From a virus, in the IMG/VR virus record IMGVR_UViG_3300036719_004074, positions 1 to 22,870 of that record: a stretch of 22,870 bases of DNA; one strand, written 5' to 3'. Shown one piece after another: positions 1 to 6,262 of this stretch. A model generated the notes under the pieces. That model worked only from the letters and a program-made list of their open reading frames with translations, made no database searches and was not told the DNA's origin. Position 1 is the first letter of the stretch. Every line of letters begins with the position of its first letter. Position numbers and translations under genes: made by a program.

Positions 1-137
1 TTGGTGGCGAAATCGTTCGCCGCGTCGTCGTGATTGACCGCGAAAAAGCAGCGCGCGAGATTATCTTTTACGCCTTCGATACCTACTCAGACCGACGCCG
101 AAAACTTCGCGAAGCCCGCGCTTTAGCCATCCCATGA
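1..137 (+). CDS. 3' end of an unrecognised gene (partial)
   Basis: An open frame enters from the left edge (first full codon at base 3) and stops at TGA 135-137, giving about 44 C-terminal residues. The visible part is highly charged: a run ending VVVIDREKAAREI is followed by an Arg-rich helix-like stretch (SDRRRKLREARA). Its stop overlaps the next start as ATGA, which argues that it is a real upstream gene. I do not recognise the family. Since it sits before the lysis cassette it may be the last gene of a tail or late operon, but that is inferred from position only. Confidence 0.55.
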   Translation, partial: GGEIVRRVVVIDREKAAREIIFYAFDTYSDRRRKLREARALAIP

Positions 138-292
138 AAAAAACCCGATACCCCAACAACATCAAACTAGGCATCACCAAGCCGCAAGCCGCGTGGATCA
201 AGCAGCAGGCCAAGGCGCGGGCGATGAGCGAAGCGCAGGTCGTCAGAACGGTTGTTGACCACGCTCGCGGATGCGTTACGGTGCATCAGTGA
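134..292 (+). CDS. small ribbon-helix-helix-like protein
   Basis: This 52-residue protein begins with a basic tail (MKKTRYPNN). A short strand-like stretch (IKLGIT) and two predicted helices (KPQAAWIKQQAKARA and SEAQVVRTVVDHA) follow. That strand-helix-turn-helix order, with 'MSEAQVVR' at the second helix, is typical of CopG/Arc ribbon-helix-helix DNA-binding proteins. Such proteins usually dimerise and bind operator DNA. The ATG overlaps the upstream stop (ATGA 134-137), and its own stop overlaps the next start (GTGA 289-292), so it looks translationally coupled on both sides. The target is unknown. The call is made by eye from the pattern and hydrophobic spacing. Confidence 0.6.
   Translation: MKKTRYPNNIKLGITKPQAAWIKQQAKARAMSEAQVVRTVVDHARGCVTVHQ
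255..289 (+). promoter_or_regulatory. weak candidate promoter before the spanin gene
   Basis: TTGACC at 255-260 lies exactly 28 nt before the GTG at 289, the same spacing as the better promoters in this window. The -10 region (TACGGT at 277-282, 16-nt spacer) is poor, and the site lies inside the coding region of the RHH gene. It may be a real leaderless promoter or a chance match. Confidence 0.25.
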
Positions 293-795
293 ACCGCCTC
301 GCCCTACTTGCGGCCATCCTACTTCTGACCTCATGCCAAAGCGCCCCGACAAAAGCCCGAAAGATCATGGCCCCGGTGGCGGCGAAAGCGGCCAAGGCAG
401 GCAAGATCGTCGCAAAGCAGACCGGCAGCATCGGCAGGCTAAAGGCGAGCGTGGCGGAGTCTGTAACGGTGGCGGAGAAGCTGAACAAGGAGCGCCCGGA
501 CGGCGACACAGCGCGGCTGATCCTTTCCCTCCGCATCGCAGCATCGGAGACGGATGCCTTACGTGGAACGAATGACGAACTCCGACTCACAATCAGCGGA
601 ATGGAGGTCGCCATCGCACAAGCCCAGGACAAGGTGGCCGTTGAGATCTCCGGGGCCGAGACGTGGAAATCGTGGGCGTGGTTTTGGGGCAAGGCCTTTT
701 TCGGATTGCTTGGGGCATGGGTTGCATTGCGGATGTTCAAAGCGTATCTTTTGACCGTTCCCGTTGTCGGCCCAATAATCAGCAAAATCCTATGA
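289..795 (+). CDS. lipoprotein with C-terminal membrane segment, candidate unimolecular spanin
   Basis: I place the start at GTG 289, not the upstream ATG 271. It overlaps the previous stop as GTGA and gives a compact signal peptide (MNRLALLAAILLLTSC) with a lipobox LTSC and lipidated Cys16. The product is 168 residues. The middle is a charged, Ala-rich, probably helical region. The C-terminal ~43 residues are hydrophobic and Trp-rich (WKSWAWFWGKAFFGLLGAW), ending in a second apolar stretch. An N-terminal lipid anchor plus a C-terminal transmembrane segment is the topology of u-spanins, which link the outer and inner membranes and complete lysis in Gram-negative hosts. The neighbouring holin candidate and endolysin support this. 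A different phage lipoprotein remains possible. Confidence 0.6.
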   Translation: MNRLALLAAILLLTSCQSAPTKARKIMAPVAAKAAKAGKIVAKQTGSIGRLKASVAESVTVAEKLNKERPDGDTARLILSLRIAASETDALRGTNDELRLTISGMEVAIAQAQDKVAVEISGAETWKSWAWFWGKAFFGLLGAWVALRMFKAYLLTVPVVGPIISKIL

Positions 796-799
796 ACCC

Positions 800-1174
800 A
801 TGAAACTTCTCAAATCCATCACCGCAACATTCCTCTCACGCAAGCTGCTCGCAACCATCGCAGCGGCATGGCTGCTCGTGTGGTTTCACGACGGCGCGGT
901 GAGCGACCTCAAGGGAATGGAGTCCGAAAAAGCCGCGTCTCTGACGACGATATTCATCACGACCTCCGGCACGTTGGGCGCGCTGCTCATCGGCTACCTT
1001 GGATTTCAGACGCTGCAAACCCGCTTCGGCTTATCCGGCGTGGCGCAGGTGATGGCGAACCGGGACGACGGCAAAACGGAACACACCGAAACCCAGAACA
1101 TCAACGAGCGGATCGAATACGTGAACGCGGGCCGCGCAAAAGACGACGACTACGACGATGAATCTATCTCCTGA
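800..1174 (+). CDS. two-TM membrane protein, probable holin
   Basis: This 124-residue protein has two hydrophobic segments, roughly residues 15-30 (LLATIAAAWLLVWF) and 47-70 (TTIFITTSGTLGALLIGYLG). The N-terminus is short and basic, and the C-terminal tail is long, polar and acidic, ending in several Asp. Two TM segments with a charged tail fit class II holins, which open the inner membrane to release the endolysin. It starts 4 nt after the candidate spanin and overlaps the endolysin start by 17 nt, a classic lysis-cassette arrangement. The role is inferred from topology and position, because holins share little sequence. Confidence 0.6.
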   Translation: MKLLKSITATFLSRKLLATIAAAWLLVWFHDGAVSDLKGMESEKAASLTTIFITTSGTLGALLIGYLGFQTLQTRFGLSGVAQVMANRDDGKTEHTETQNINERIEYVNAGRAKDDDYDDESIS

Positions 1175-1757
1175 ATCCAGAAAGCTCATCCTCGACTTTG
1201 AGGTGGGTGGCGGCGAAGCCTACTACACGAAATACCTTTCGCGTCCGACGTGGCCTGGAGCGGCCAGCGGAGTGACCGTGGGAATCGGTTATGATTGCGG
1301 ATACAACAGCCGAGCCGCCATACTCGCAGATTGGAGCGATTTAGGCGAAGCCGGGGAACTGGCAAAAACCGCAGGCATAAAAGGGGTGGCGGCAAAGTCA
1401 GCCGTCGCTGGCGTGAAGAATCTTCGCATCCCGTGGGCACTCGCATTGGAGGTTTATGAGGCGACGACGGTGCCCAAATTCTGGCGTCTCTGCCAGCGGA
1501 CATGGCCGGGATTCGATGCCCTGCACCCAAACTGTCAGGGGGCGCTGCTTTCGCTCACCTTCAATCGCGGCAGCGCGATGGACGGCGACCGCAGGCGCGA
1601 GATGCGCGCCATTCGCGACCTGACCAAAAAGCAGGACTACCGAGGCATAGCGTGGCAGCTTCGCGCGATGAAACGAATTTGGCGCGGCAAGGATATTGAG
1701 CAGGGGATGAACCGCCGCCGCGACGCGGAGGCAAAGCTCGTCGAGACGTGCCTGTAG
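1158..1757 (+). CDS. endolysin, lysozyme-like muramidase (GH24/pesticin type)
   Basis: This 199-residue protein has the lysozyme-type N-terminal signature: Glu15 in LILDFEVGGGEA, followed by GVTVGIGYD with Thr40. This resembles the E...T(x)GxG arrangement of T4-like and pesticin-like muramidases, which cleave the MurNAc-GlcNAc bond. The third catalytic acid is less clear; Glu20 is a candidate. A later segment (LSLTFNRGSAM) matches the 'fNrG' region of phage lysozymes. There is no signal peptide or SAR segment, so export should depend on the holin. The gene starts inside the end of the holin gene, in another frame. The fold family is fairly sure, the exact subfamily less so. Confidence 0.85.
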   Translation: MNLSPESRKLILDFEVGGGEAYYTKYLSRPTWPGAASGVTVGIGYDCGYNSRAAILADWSDLGEAGELAKTAGIKGVAAKSAVAGVKNLRIPWALALEVYEATTVPKFWRLCQRTWPGFDALHPNCQGALLSLTFNRGSAMDGDRRREMRAIRDLTKKQDYRGIAWQLRAMKRIWRGKDIEQGMNRRRDAEAKLVETCL

Positions 1758-1767
1758 CTTGCCGCCC

Positions 1768-1863
1768 ATGATCGCCGAGTCCCAATCCTTCGGCGCGTCC
1801 TTCATCGCGCTTATCGCACTCGTCATCTTCCTCGCCGTGGTCTGGAAAGGCATGCGCGAGTGA
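1768..1863 (+). CDS. 31-residue membrane protein
   Basis: ATG 1768 opens a 31-residue frame consisting of a short polar N-terminus, one hydrophobic span (FIALIALVIFLAVVW) and a basic tail (KGMRE). It begins 10 nt after the endolysin stop, and its TGA overlaps a GTG start (GTGA 1860-1863). A single clean TM span and tight spacing favour a real gene. The function is unknown; lysis control or an antiholin role is possible from position. Confidence 0.45.
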   Translation: MIAESQSFGASFIALIALVIFLAVVWKGMRE

Positions 1864-1952
1864 AAGCCACGGTTTGCGCTCTCGCTTGGGCCTTGGCAAC
1901 GCTGGCGACGGCGACGCTGTTGCGGTGGCTGACTGTGCGGGCGGAACGCTAG
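1860..1952 (+). CDS. 30-residue hydrophobic protein
   Basis: The GTG at 1860 overlaps the previous stop. The frame encodes an apolar helix (TVCALAWALATLATATLLRWL) and a short basic end, stopping at TAG 1950-1952. It resembles a small inner-membrane peptide. Support is only the TM span and the GTGA coupling that recurs throughout the window. Confidence 0.35.
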   Translation: MKATVCALAWALATLATATLLRWLTVRAER

Positions 1953-2072
1953 GAGCGCCGGAGCCGCTTATCAAGCAGGCGCAACGTAGCGGCCTTGTCC
2001 ATCCTTCGCACCATCCCGGCAGCTTTCGCGTTCGCCCGGCGCAGGCATTCTGAAGCTGCTCGACGAAAACTT
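1953..2072. other. 120-base stretch with no assigned gene
   Basis: No convincing start, promoter or hairpin is visible here. One + frame stays open through it to TGA 2051-2053, but it has no start codon in a sensible place and a composition like an out-of-frame translation. Confidence 0.3.
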
Positions 2073-2174
2073 ATGATCGACCCCAACAACCGCAACAGCC
2101 TTTTCTACGCCGGCATGTTCCTCTCGGCGCTGCTCGCTATCGCCGTAGCGGTCTGGACAGCGATCCGCGACTGA
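2073..2174 (+). CDS. 33-residue membrane protein
   Basis: ATG 2073 begins a polar N-terminus (MIDPNNRNSL), followed by one TM span (MFLSALLAIAVAVWTAI) and a short charged end. The stop is one base before the HNH gene start at 2176. It is the third small membrane protein downstream of the endolysin. The function is unknown. Confidence 0.45.
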   Translation: MIDPNNRNSLFYAGMFLSALLAIAVAVWTAIRD

Positions 2175-2175
2175 G

Positions 2176-2502
2176 ATGAAGCGTGACCTCGAAAAACTGC
2201 GCGCCTGGCAGCAGCGGAGCAGGACGCCGATGAAGCGAACGAAGCTGCGGCCGGTCAGCGCCAAGCGGAAAGCGGAAGCGCCGGCCAGGACGCGATGCCT
2301 CGCCGCGGTGCGGGAGCGGTGCGGAGGCCGGTGCGAGTTTCCAGGATGCCACGCCGCGATGCGGGACGGCCACGAGCGGCTCGCCAGATCCCAGGGAGGA
2401 AGCGCGACCGACGCGGCGAACGTCATCGGGCTCTGCCGACCGCATCACGAATGGGTGACCCAGCACATGAACGCAGCGCGGACGATGGGGCTCGCGATGT
2501 AG
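2176..2502 (+). CDS. HNH endonuclease-family protein
   Basis: This 108-residue protein has a basic N-terminus (about 40 residues rich in Lys and Arg) and an HNH-like core. A Cys pair (CGGRCEFPGC) is followed by DGHERLARSQGG, then NVIGLCRPHHEWV near residues 83-95. The His of HER, the Asn of NVIG and the His-His pair give the HNH metal and catalytic pattern. Phage HNH proteins of this size nick or cut DNA, and some assist packaging. Here the gene is separated from the terminases and next to early genes, so recombination or homing-type activity is as likely. The ATG is two nt after the preceding stop. Confidence 0.75.
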   Translation: MKRDLEKLRAWQQRSRTPMKRTKLRPVSAKRKAEAPARTRCLAAVRERCGGRCEFPGCHAAMRDGHERLARSQGGSATDAANVIGLCRPHHEWVTQHMNAARTMGLAM

Positions 2503-2505
2503 TCG

Positions 2506-2517
2506 CCCGGCGCCGGG
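2506..2517. repeat. intercistronic palindrome CCCGGCGCCGGG, copy 1
   Basis: A perfect 12-bp palindrome lies 3 nt after the HNH stop codon. The same 12-mer, each followed by GGA- or GAA-like purines, recurs after stop codons at 9081 and 18659. As RNA it could form only a 4-bp stem, so a DNA-binding site is as plausible as a transcript-end hairpin. Confidence 0.6.
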
Positions 2518-2576
2518 AGCCCTCAAAAAAACGCAAACTTTCTGCATTTACAGAGGAAAATAACGCCCAGAACGAG

Positions 2577-2605
2577 TTGACAGGATAAACGCCACATGAG
2601 AAGAT
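2577..2605 (+). promoter_or_regulatory. candidate promoter P1 (class A, leaderless)
   Basis: TTGACA (2577-2582) is followed by GGATAAACGCC, a block shared with the promoters at 4683, 8675 and 17718. A 17-nt spacer leads to a weak -10 (GAAGAT, 2600-2605). The ATG at 2611 is 5 nt further on, so transcription would start at about the start codon. Confidence 0.5.
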
Positions 2606-2610
2606 AGGTC

Positions 2611-2862
2611 ATGCAAAAAACCGCATCTCAGGCGACGCCCACTAAGGGCAACGACACGGCGAACCCCGTGAACGAAATCCGCAAGCTCGACCGCAAGGTC
2701 ACGGTCACCGTCGAAAGCGACCCGTGGGACTCCTACGGATGCGACTTCAAGATCAAAACGATCACGCGTAGCTTCACTCACACTTTGACGGTTGCCCGCG
2801 AGGAAGCGGAAAGCATCAAGACTCAACTCGACGCACTCCTCGCCATCAAAACACTCGCCTGA
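2611..2862 (+). CDS. small protein of unknown function
   Basis: This is an 83-residue protein. The N-terminus is polar, and the middle has alternating strand-like segments (KVTVTVESDPWDSYGCDFKIKTITRSFTHTL, split over residues 30-60). A C-terminal amphipathic helix follows (AREEAESIKTQLDALLAI). I do not recognise it. It is the first gene after promoter P1, with the ATG 28 nt after the -35 box and no Shine-Dalgarno. The alpha/beta layout suggests a small folded phage accessory protein. Confidence 0.6.
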   Translation: MQKTASQATPTKGNDTANPVNEIRKLDRKVTVTVESDPWDSYGCDFKIKTITRSFTHTLTVAREEAESIKTQLDALLAIKTLA

Positions 2863-2868
2863 GAACGA

Positions 2869-2895
2869 CGCCGGGAGCGCCTGCGGCTCCCGGCG
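2869..2895 (+). terminator. 10-bp hairpin after the 2611 gene, possible terminator or mRNA stabiliser
   Basis: CGCCGGGAGC (2869-2878) and GCTCCCGGCG (2886-2895) are perfect inverted repeats around a 7-nt loop, 6 nt after a stop codon. No T-run follows (the next bases are AATCTCAAACCC), so intrinsic termination is doubtful. It shares the GCCGGGAG core with the 12-bp palindromes elsewhere in the window. Confidence 0.45.
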
Positions 2896-2912
2896 AATCT
2901 CAAACCCAAAGC

Positions 2913-3122
2913 ATGAAACTCCAATCCACCATCTTCCTCGACCGCCCCGAAGGCGAGATCGAAGCCAACATCACCGGCAAACTCTACCGCGGCAATCCCC
3001 GCGACGTGGACGACCCTAGCGAGATCGACGACCTGACGGCGCACACCGCGGCCGGCGACGTGATCGAATTGAACGAAACCGAAGTCGAGCAGGCCGAGGA
3101 GGCGCTGCTGGCGATTGCCTGA
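2913..3122 (+). CDS. small acidic protein of unknown function
   Basis: This 69-residue acidic protein begins with a strand-like segment (KLQSTIFLDRPEGEIEANITG). It ends with an acidic helix (TEVEQAEEALLAIA) that includes a DVIELNETE turn. It is unrecognised. The opening sequence resembles a small beta-sheet fold that many phages encode next to early genes. The start has a G-poor leader (CAAACCCAAAGC) and no Shine-Dalgarno. It lies just downstream of the hairpin at 2869-2895. Confidence 0.55.
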   Translation: MKLQSTIFLDRPEGEIEANITGKLYRGNPRDVDDPSEIDDLTAHTAAGDVIELNETEVEQAEEALLAIA

Positions 3123-3146
3123 TCCAAACCCAAGAAAACCCAAACC

Positions 3147-3398
3147 ATGACCACCACCGAAGCCCTCACCATCCTCCAAAAAGCCGACCCTACCAAATCG
3201 TGGTTTGCCACCAAGCAGTCGGCGATTTACGACCACACCGAAAACAAAAGCGTAGAAACCGAATACACGATTAGCAGTCTGCCTGGATTGAACGGAAGCA
3301 AATGCCAGCAGATCAAGAGCAGCGAAGGATTCGATGCGCCCGTCCAACAGTTTCTCAGCATCATCAACTCAATACCCGCAACACCCAACGACGAATAA
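3147..3398 (+). CDS. small protein of unknown function
   Basis: This 83-residue protein has an N-terminal helix (TTTEALTILQKADPTKSWFATK), a central strand region and a C-terminal helix (DAPVQQFLSIINSI). There are no recognisable motifs. The ATG follows the A/C-rich leader GAAAACCCAAACC, and the next gene starts 3 nt after its stop, so it belongs to the same run as its neighbours. Confidence 0.55.
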   Translation: MTTTEALTILQKADPTKSWFATKQSAIYDHTENKSVETEYTISSLPGLNGSKCQQIKSSEGFDAPVQQFLSIINSIPATPNDE

Positions 3399-3401
3399 AC
3401 C

Positions 3402-4421
3402 ATGACCACCGAACCCATCACCCTCACCCTCGCCATTCCAGACGACACCGCGCCCGACATCCGGGACGAAGCGAAGCGCGAGATCGAAACCGTCGCCAGC
3501 GCAATCTTGGTAGCGATGCAGATCACCGGACTTGCCCCCGAATTTACCCGGCGCCGAGAGCGGCTGGTCGCCAACGCGCTGGCCGTCGCCCAAGTGCAGA
3601 GCACGAAAGACGAGGCCGCAGCGAACGCCGCCTACAAAGAACTCGGCGCGCTCAAGAAGGAGATCGAGGCGCAGGAGGCTGTCTGGAAAGGCCCGCTGAA
3701 CGCCACCAAGGCAAAAATCATTGACCTTGTGGAGGAAGGGCTCGAACCCGTCACGAAGGCGCGGAAGCGCCTGAAGGACATGATCGACGGCCACGCAGCC
3801 GAGCTGCTGGCCGAGCAGCGCCGGCAGGAAGCCGAGCGCCAAGCCGCAATCGCCCGAGCCGCCGCCGAGCAGCGCGCAGCCGAGGAAGCCGCCGCAAGAC
3901 TCGCCCGAGAGCAGGAAGCCGCCACCCGCGCCGCCGAGCAGGCCCAACGCGACGCCGAGGAAGCCGCCAAACGCGCTGCCGAGGCCAACAGCCCCGCCGC
4001 CAAAGCCGCGGCCGCCAAAGCGCAGCAGGACGCCGAGGATGCACAGCGCAAGGCACAGGAGGATGAGGCCAGGCTCGCGCAGGAGGCCCAGGACGCCGCC
4101 GACGCCGCCGACGCCGCCGCGATGCTCCCCACCGCCCCGCCTGTTGCCGAGATCACCCACGCCCGCGGAGTCAGCGCCAAGATGGTGCGCGACTTCGCCC
4201 TGCTCGGCGACCCTGACCCCTTCCGCGCGGCCCGCAGCGCGGAACAGTTCGCCGCCTTCATCCTCACCCAGCGCCCCGACCTTGCGCGCCTCCTGAAGAT
4301 CGAAATCCGCCGCGCCGATATGCTGGAATTCCTCAAGGACGAGGCAGCCGCCAAAGCCATCGCCGAGGCCAAGCCGCCCGGCATTCGCTTTTTTGAAAGA
4401 GTGCAGTCAACCAACCGCTAA
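3402..4421 (+). CDS. alanine-rich coiled-coil protein
   Basis: This is a 339-residue protein. The first ~110 residues are helical, with a stretch (VWKGPLNATKAKIIDLVEEGLEPVTKA, in two parts around residues 95-125) typical of phage proteins found beside recombination genes. Residues ~125-245 form a long Ala/Glu/Gln/Arg coiled coil with many AAEEA-type repeats, including the 9-base repeat GACGCCGCC at about 4094-4120. The last ~95 residues (from THARGVSAKMVRDFALLGDP) look globular. I suspect a single-strand annealing or recombination accessory role because SSB and the ERF annealase follow, but no enzymatic motif is visible. Confidence 0.7.
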   Translation: MTTEPITLTLAIPDDTAPDIRDEAKREIETVASAILVAMQITGLAPEFTRRRERLVANALAVAQVQSTKDEAAANAAYKELGALKKEIEAQEAVWKGPLNATKAKIIDLVEEGLEPVTKARKRLKDMIDGHAAELLAEQRRQEAERQAAIARAAAEQRAAEEAAARLAREQEAATRAAEQAQRDAEEAAKRAAEANSPAAKAAAAKAQQDAEDAQRKAQEDEARLAQEAQDAADAADAAAMLPTAPPVAEITHARGVSAKMVRDFALLGDPDPFRAARSAEQFAAFILTQRPDLARLLKIEIRRADMLEFLKDEAAAKAIAEAKPPGIRFFERVQSTNR

Positions 4422-4434
4422 CCAATCCAAACCC

Positions 4435-4686
4435 ATGACCAGAAAACCCGTAAAAAGCAGCCAACTTGCCGCCATCGGCTACGATCCCATCAGCCAAACG
4501 CTGGAGGTCGAATTCACCCCGACGAGAAAACAGGAGGCAGCCGACCATCCCGGCAGCATCTACCAATACAGCAACGTCGCACCCGGCGACGCCGCGCGCC
4601 TCGAAGAAGCGGAGTCCGTCGGCAGCCACTTCATCAAGATCATCAAGGCCGACCCCGAGCGTTTCCCGTTCAAAAAGATCAGTTGA
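4435..4686 (+). CDS. KTSC-domain protein
   Basis: This 83-residue protein matches the small KTSC domain, named from the C-terminus of a lysyl-tRNA synthetase. Visible landmarks are KSSQLAAIGYDPISQTLEV (residues ~7-25), a tyrosine strand SIYQYSNVAP (41-50) and a helix containing EAESVGSHFIKIIK. In other genomes KTSC proteins occur alone in phages and plasmids, and their biochemical role is poorly defined. I start at ATG 4435, which follows the leader CCAATCCAAACCC, not an in-frame upstream ATG inside the previous gene. Its TGA lies within the TTGACA of the next promoter. Confidence 0.7.
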   Translation: MTRKPVKSSQLAAIGYDPISQTLEVEFTPTRKQEAADHPGSIYQYSNVAPGDAARLEEAESVGSHFIKIIKADPERFPFKKIS

Positions 4687-4711
4687 CACAATAAACGACC
4701 AGCACCATACT
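4683..4711 (+). promoter_or_regulatory. promoter P2 upstream of SSB (class A)
   Basis: TTGACA (4683-4688), a 17-nt spacer starting CAATAAACGAC, then CATACT (4706-4711). The -35 contains the stop codon of the KTSC gene. The SSB ATG is 44 nt after the -35, so this is the one promoter of the family that would give a short 5' leader (A/C-rich, no Shine-Dalgarno). Confidence 0.6.
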
Positions 4712-4732
4712 TCGCAACACCAAAACCCACCA

Positions 4733-5197
4733 ATGGCATCCTTCAACAAAGTCATCATCATCGGCAACCTCACCCGCGATCCCGAGGTAAAATACAGCCC
4801 AAAAGGCACCGCAATCGCGGACATCGGCCTTGCGGTAAACCACACCTACAAGACCGGCGACGGCGAGAAGCGCGAGGAGGTCACATTTATCGACGTGACA
4901 TTCTGGGGCCGCGTCGCCGAGATCGTCGGCGAATACTGCAAGAAGGGCCGTCCGCTCTTTGTCGAAGGACGCCTTAAGCTCGACACATGGGACGACAAAG
5001 CCACCGGCCAGAAGCGCAGCAAGCTCAAGGTGATCGGCGAGAACATTCAACTGCTCGGCTCCAAGGGGGAAAGCGGCGAGCAGGGCGAAAGCCACCCGGC
5101 ACCGGGACGCTCCGCGCCGAGCCGACCGGCCGCACCTCCGCGGAGGCCGCCGACAGACTCAGACCTCGACGCACCGGAAAACGATGAGCCCTTCTGA
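4733..5197 (+). CDS. ssb: single-stranded DNA-binding protein
   Basis: This 154-residue protein opens with the classic SSB start (MASFNKVIIIGNLTRDPEV). An OB-fold follows: YSPKGTAIADIGLAV, then FIDVTFWGRVAEIVGEYCKK, then GRLKLDTWDDKATGQKRS. Residues ~108-145 are a Pro/Gly/Ser-rich linker, and the acidic tip DLDAPENDEPF ends in the DxPF-type tail that recruits partner proteins. Length and layout are normal for bacterial or phage SSB. The ATG at 4733 was chosen because the OB-fold begins there. It works with the adjacent ERF annealase and the DnaB helicase in recombination and replication. Confidence 0.95.
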   Translation: MASFNKVIIIGNLTRDPEVKYSPKGTAIADIGLAVNHTYKTGDGEKREEVTFIDVTFWGRVAEIVGEYCKKGRPLFVEGRLKLDTWDDKATGQKRSKLKVIGENIQLLGSKGESGEQGESHPAPGRSAPSRPAAPPRRPPTDSDLDAPENDEPF

Positions 5198-5224
5198 TTT
5201 CAACCAACCCAAACCCAAATAACC

Positions 5225-6262
5225 ATGACACAGCCAAGCAACCCAAGCTCGCCGACCGCGGGCAACATTTACATGGCGATGGCCGCGATTACCCGCGACA
5301 TCGACATCATCAGCAAAGACCGGAAGAACGAACAGCAGGGATTCAAATTCCGCGGCATTGACGACGCCTACAACGCCCTGCACCCGATTTTTGCGGCGCA
5401 CGGCGTCTTCTGCCTTCCGGTCATCGAAAGCGTGACGCAGACCGACGCCGGAAAAACCGCTAAAGGAACGCCAATCACCCGCACGATGCTCACAATGGGC
5501 TACCGCTTCACCGCCAGCGACGGCAGCTACGTCGAGGCCAGGCTGCCCGGAGAAGGCATGGACAGCGCCGACAAGGGCACCGCCAAGGCGATGAGCGTGG
5601 CGCACAAATACCTACTGCTCCAGACCTTCCTCGTCCCGACCGCGGACATCATCGACGCCGACTCCTACGACCCGACCGTGATGCCGCGCGAGGAGCTTGC
5701 CCGCCGCCGGGAGCAACAGGCCAAGGACGCCACCGACAAAGACATCATCGCGCAGATGATTGAGCAGCACCTCGAAAACGCCGCCCTGACCGAATCCACC
5801 ACCGAGAAAAGCCGCCTGCAAGGACTCGCCGCAGAACTTCGGTGCAAACTGGCGGAAATGGAGCGTCCAGTCGCAGGCAAGGAGATCGCCCAGCACGCCG
5901 AGAACGAGGAACCCGAGCAACCCGCATCCGACCCGGTGCCGGGACCGCACCCGAAAGCCGAACCGCCACCCAAGCGGATGGCTGCCGAGGCTACCACCGA
6001 CTGGCGCACCGTGGACTTCTCCCACAAAAGCCCCAAGGTTGGCAGCCTGCTCTACGGCAAGACCGTCGGCGACATCTACGCCAGCGAGCCCGGCACCATC
6101 GTCCGCGCCAAAAAAATCCTCGGCGGCTTTATGCAGACGATGGACGAGATCGCCAAGAAGAACGAGGCCGGCGAGACCGTCGCCTTCGCCCCGGCAGACA
6201 TGCGCCTCTACACCGCCGTCTGCGAGGCCGAACGCTGGCTCGCCAACCAACCCGCCAAGTGA
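5225..6262 (+). CDS. ERF-family single-strand annealing recombinase
   Basis: This 345-residue protein has the ERF core: KFRGIDDAYNALHPIFAAHG (residues 41-60), VFCLPVIESV, and the signature GEGMDSADKGTAKAMSVAHK (109-128), leading into KYLLLQTFLVPTADIIDAD. ERF proteins anneal complementary single strands during phage recombination and end repair. A Pro/Glu-rich linker (about 200-260) precedes a second globular region (265-345, DWRTVDFSHKSPKVGSLLYG) that I do not recognise and that may mediate oligomerisation or SSB contact. The gene follows SSB after the leader AACCCAAACCCAAATAACC. Its stop overlaps the RusA start (GTGA 6259-6262). Confidence 0.9.
   Translation: MTQPSNPSSPTAGNIYMAMAAITRDIDIISKDRKNEQQGFKFRGIDDAYNALHPIFAAHGVFCLPVIESVTQTDAGKTAKGTPITRTMLTMGYRFTASDGSYVEARLPGEGMDSADKGTAKAMSVAHKYLLLQTFLVPTADIIDADSYDPTVMPREELARRREQQAKDATDKDIIAQMIEQHLENAALTESTTEKSRLQGLAAELRCKLAEMERPVAGKEIAQHAENEEPEQPASDPVPGPHPKAEPPPKRMAAEATTDWRTVDFSHKSPKVGSLLYGKTVGDIYASEPGTIVRAKKILGGFMQTMDEIAKKNEAGETVAFAPADMRLYTAVCEAERWLANQPAK

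Noticed and set aside
1862-2053. Open + frame through 1953-2053, considered as an Rz1-like lipoprotein because of a Cys near its middle
   Set aside because: It has no start with a signal peptide before the Cys, and its upstream part overlaps the 1860 gene with shadow-like composition.
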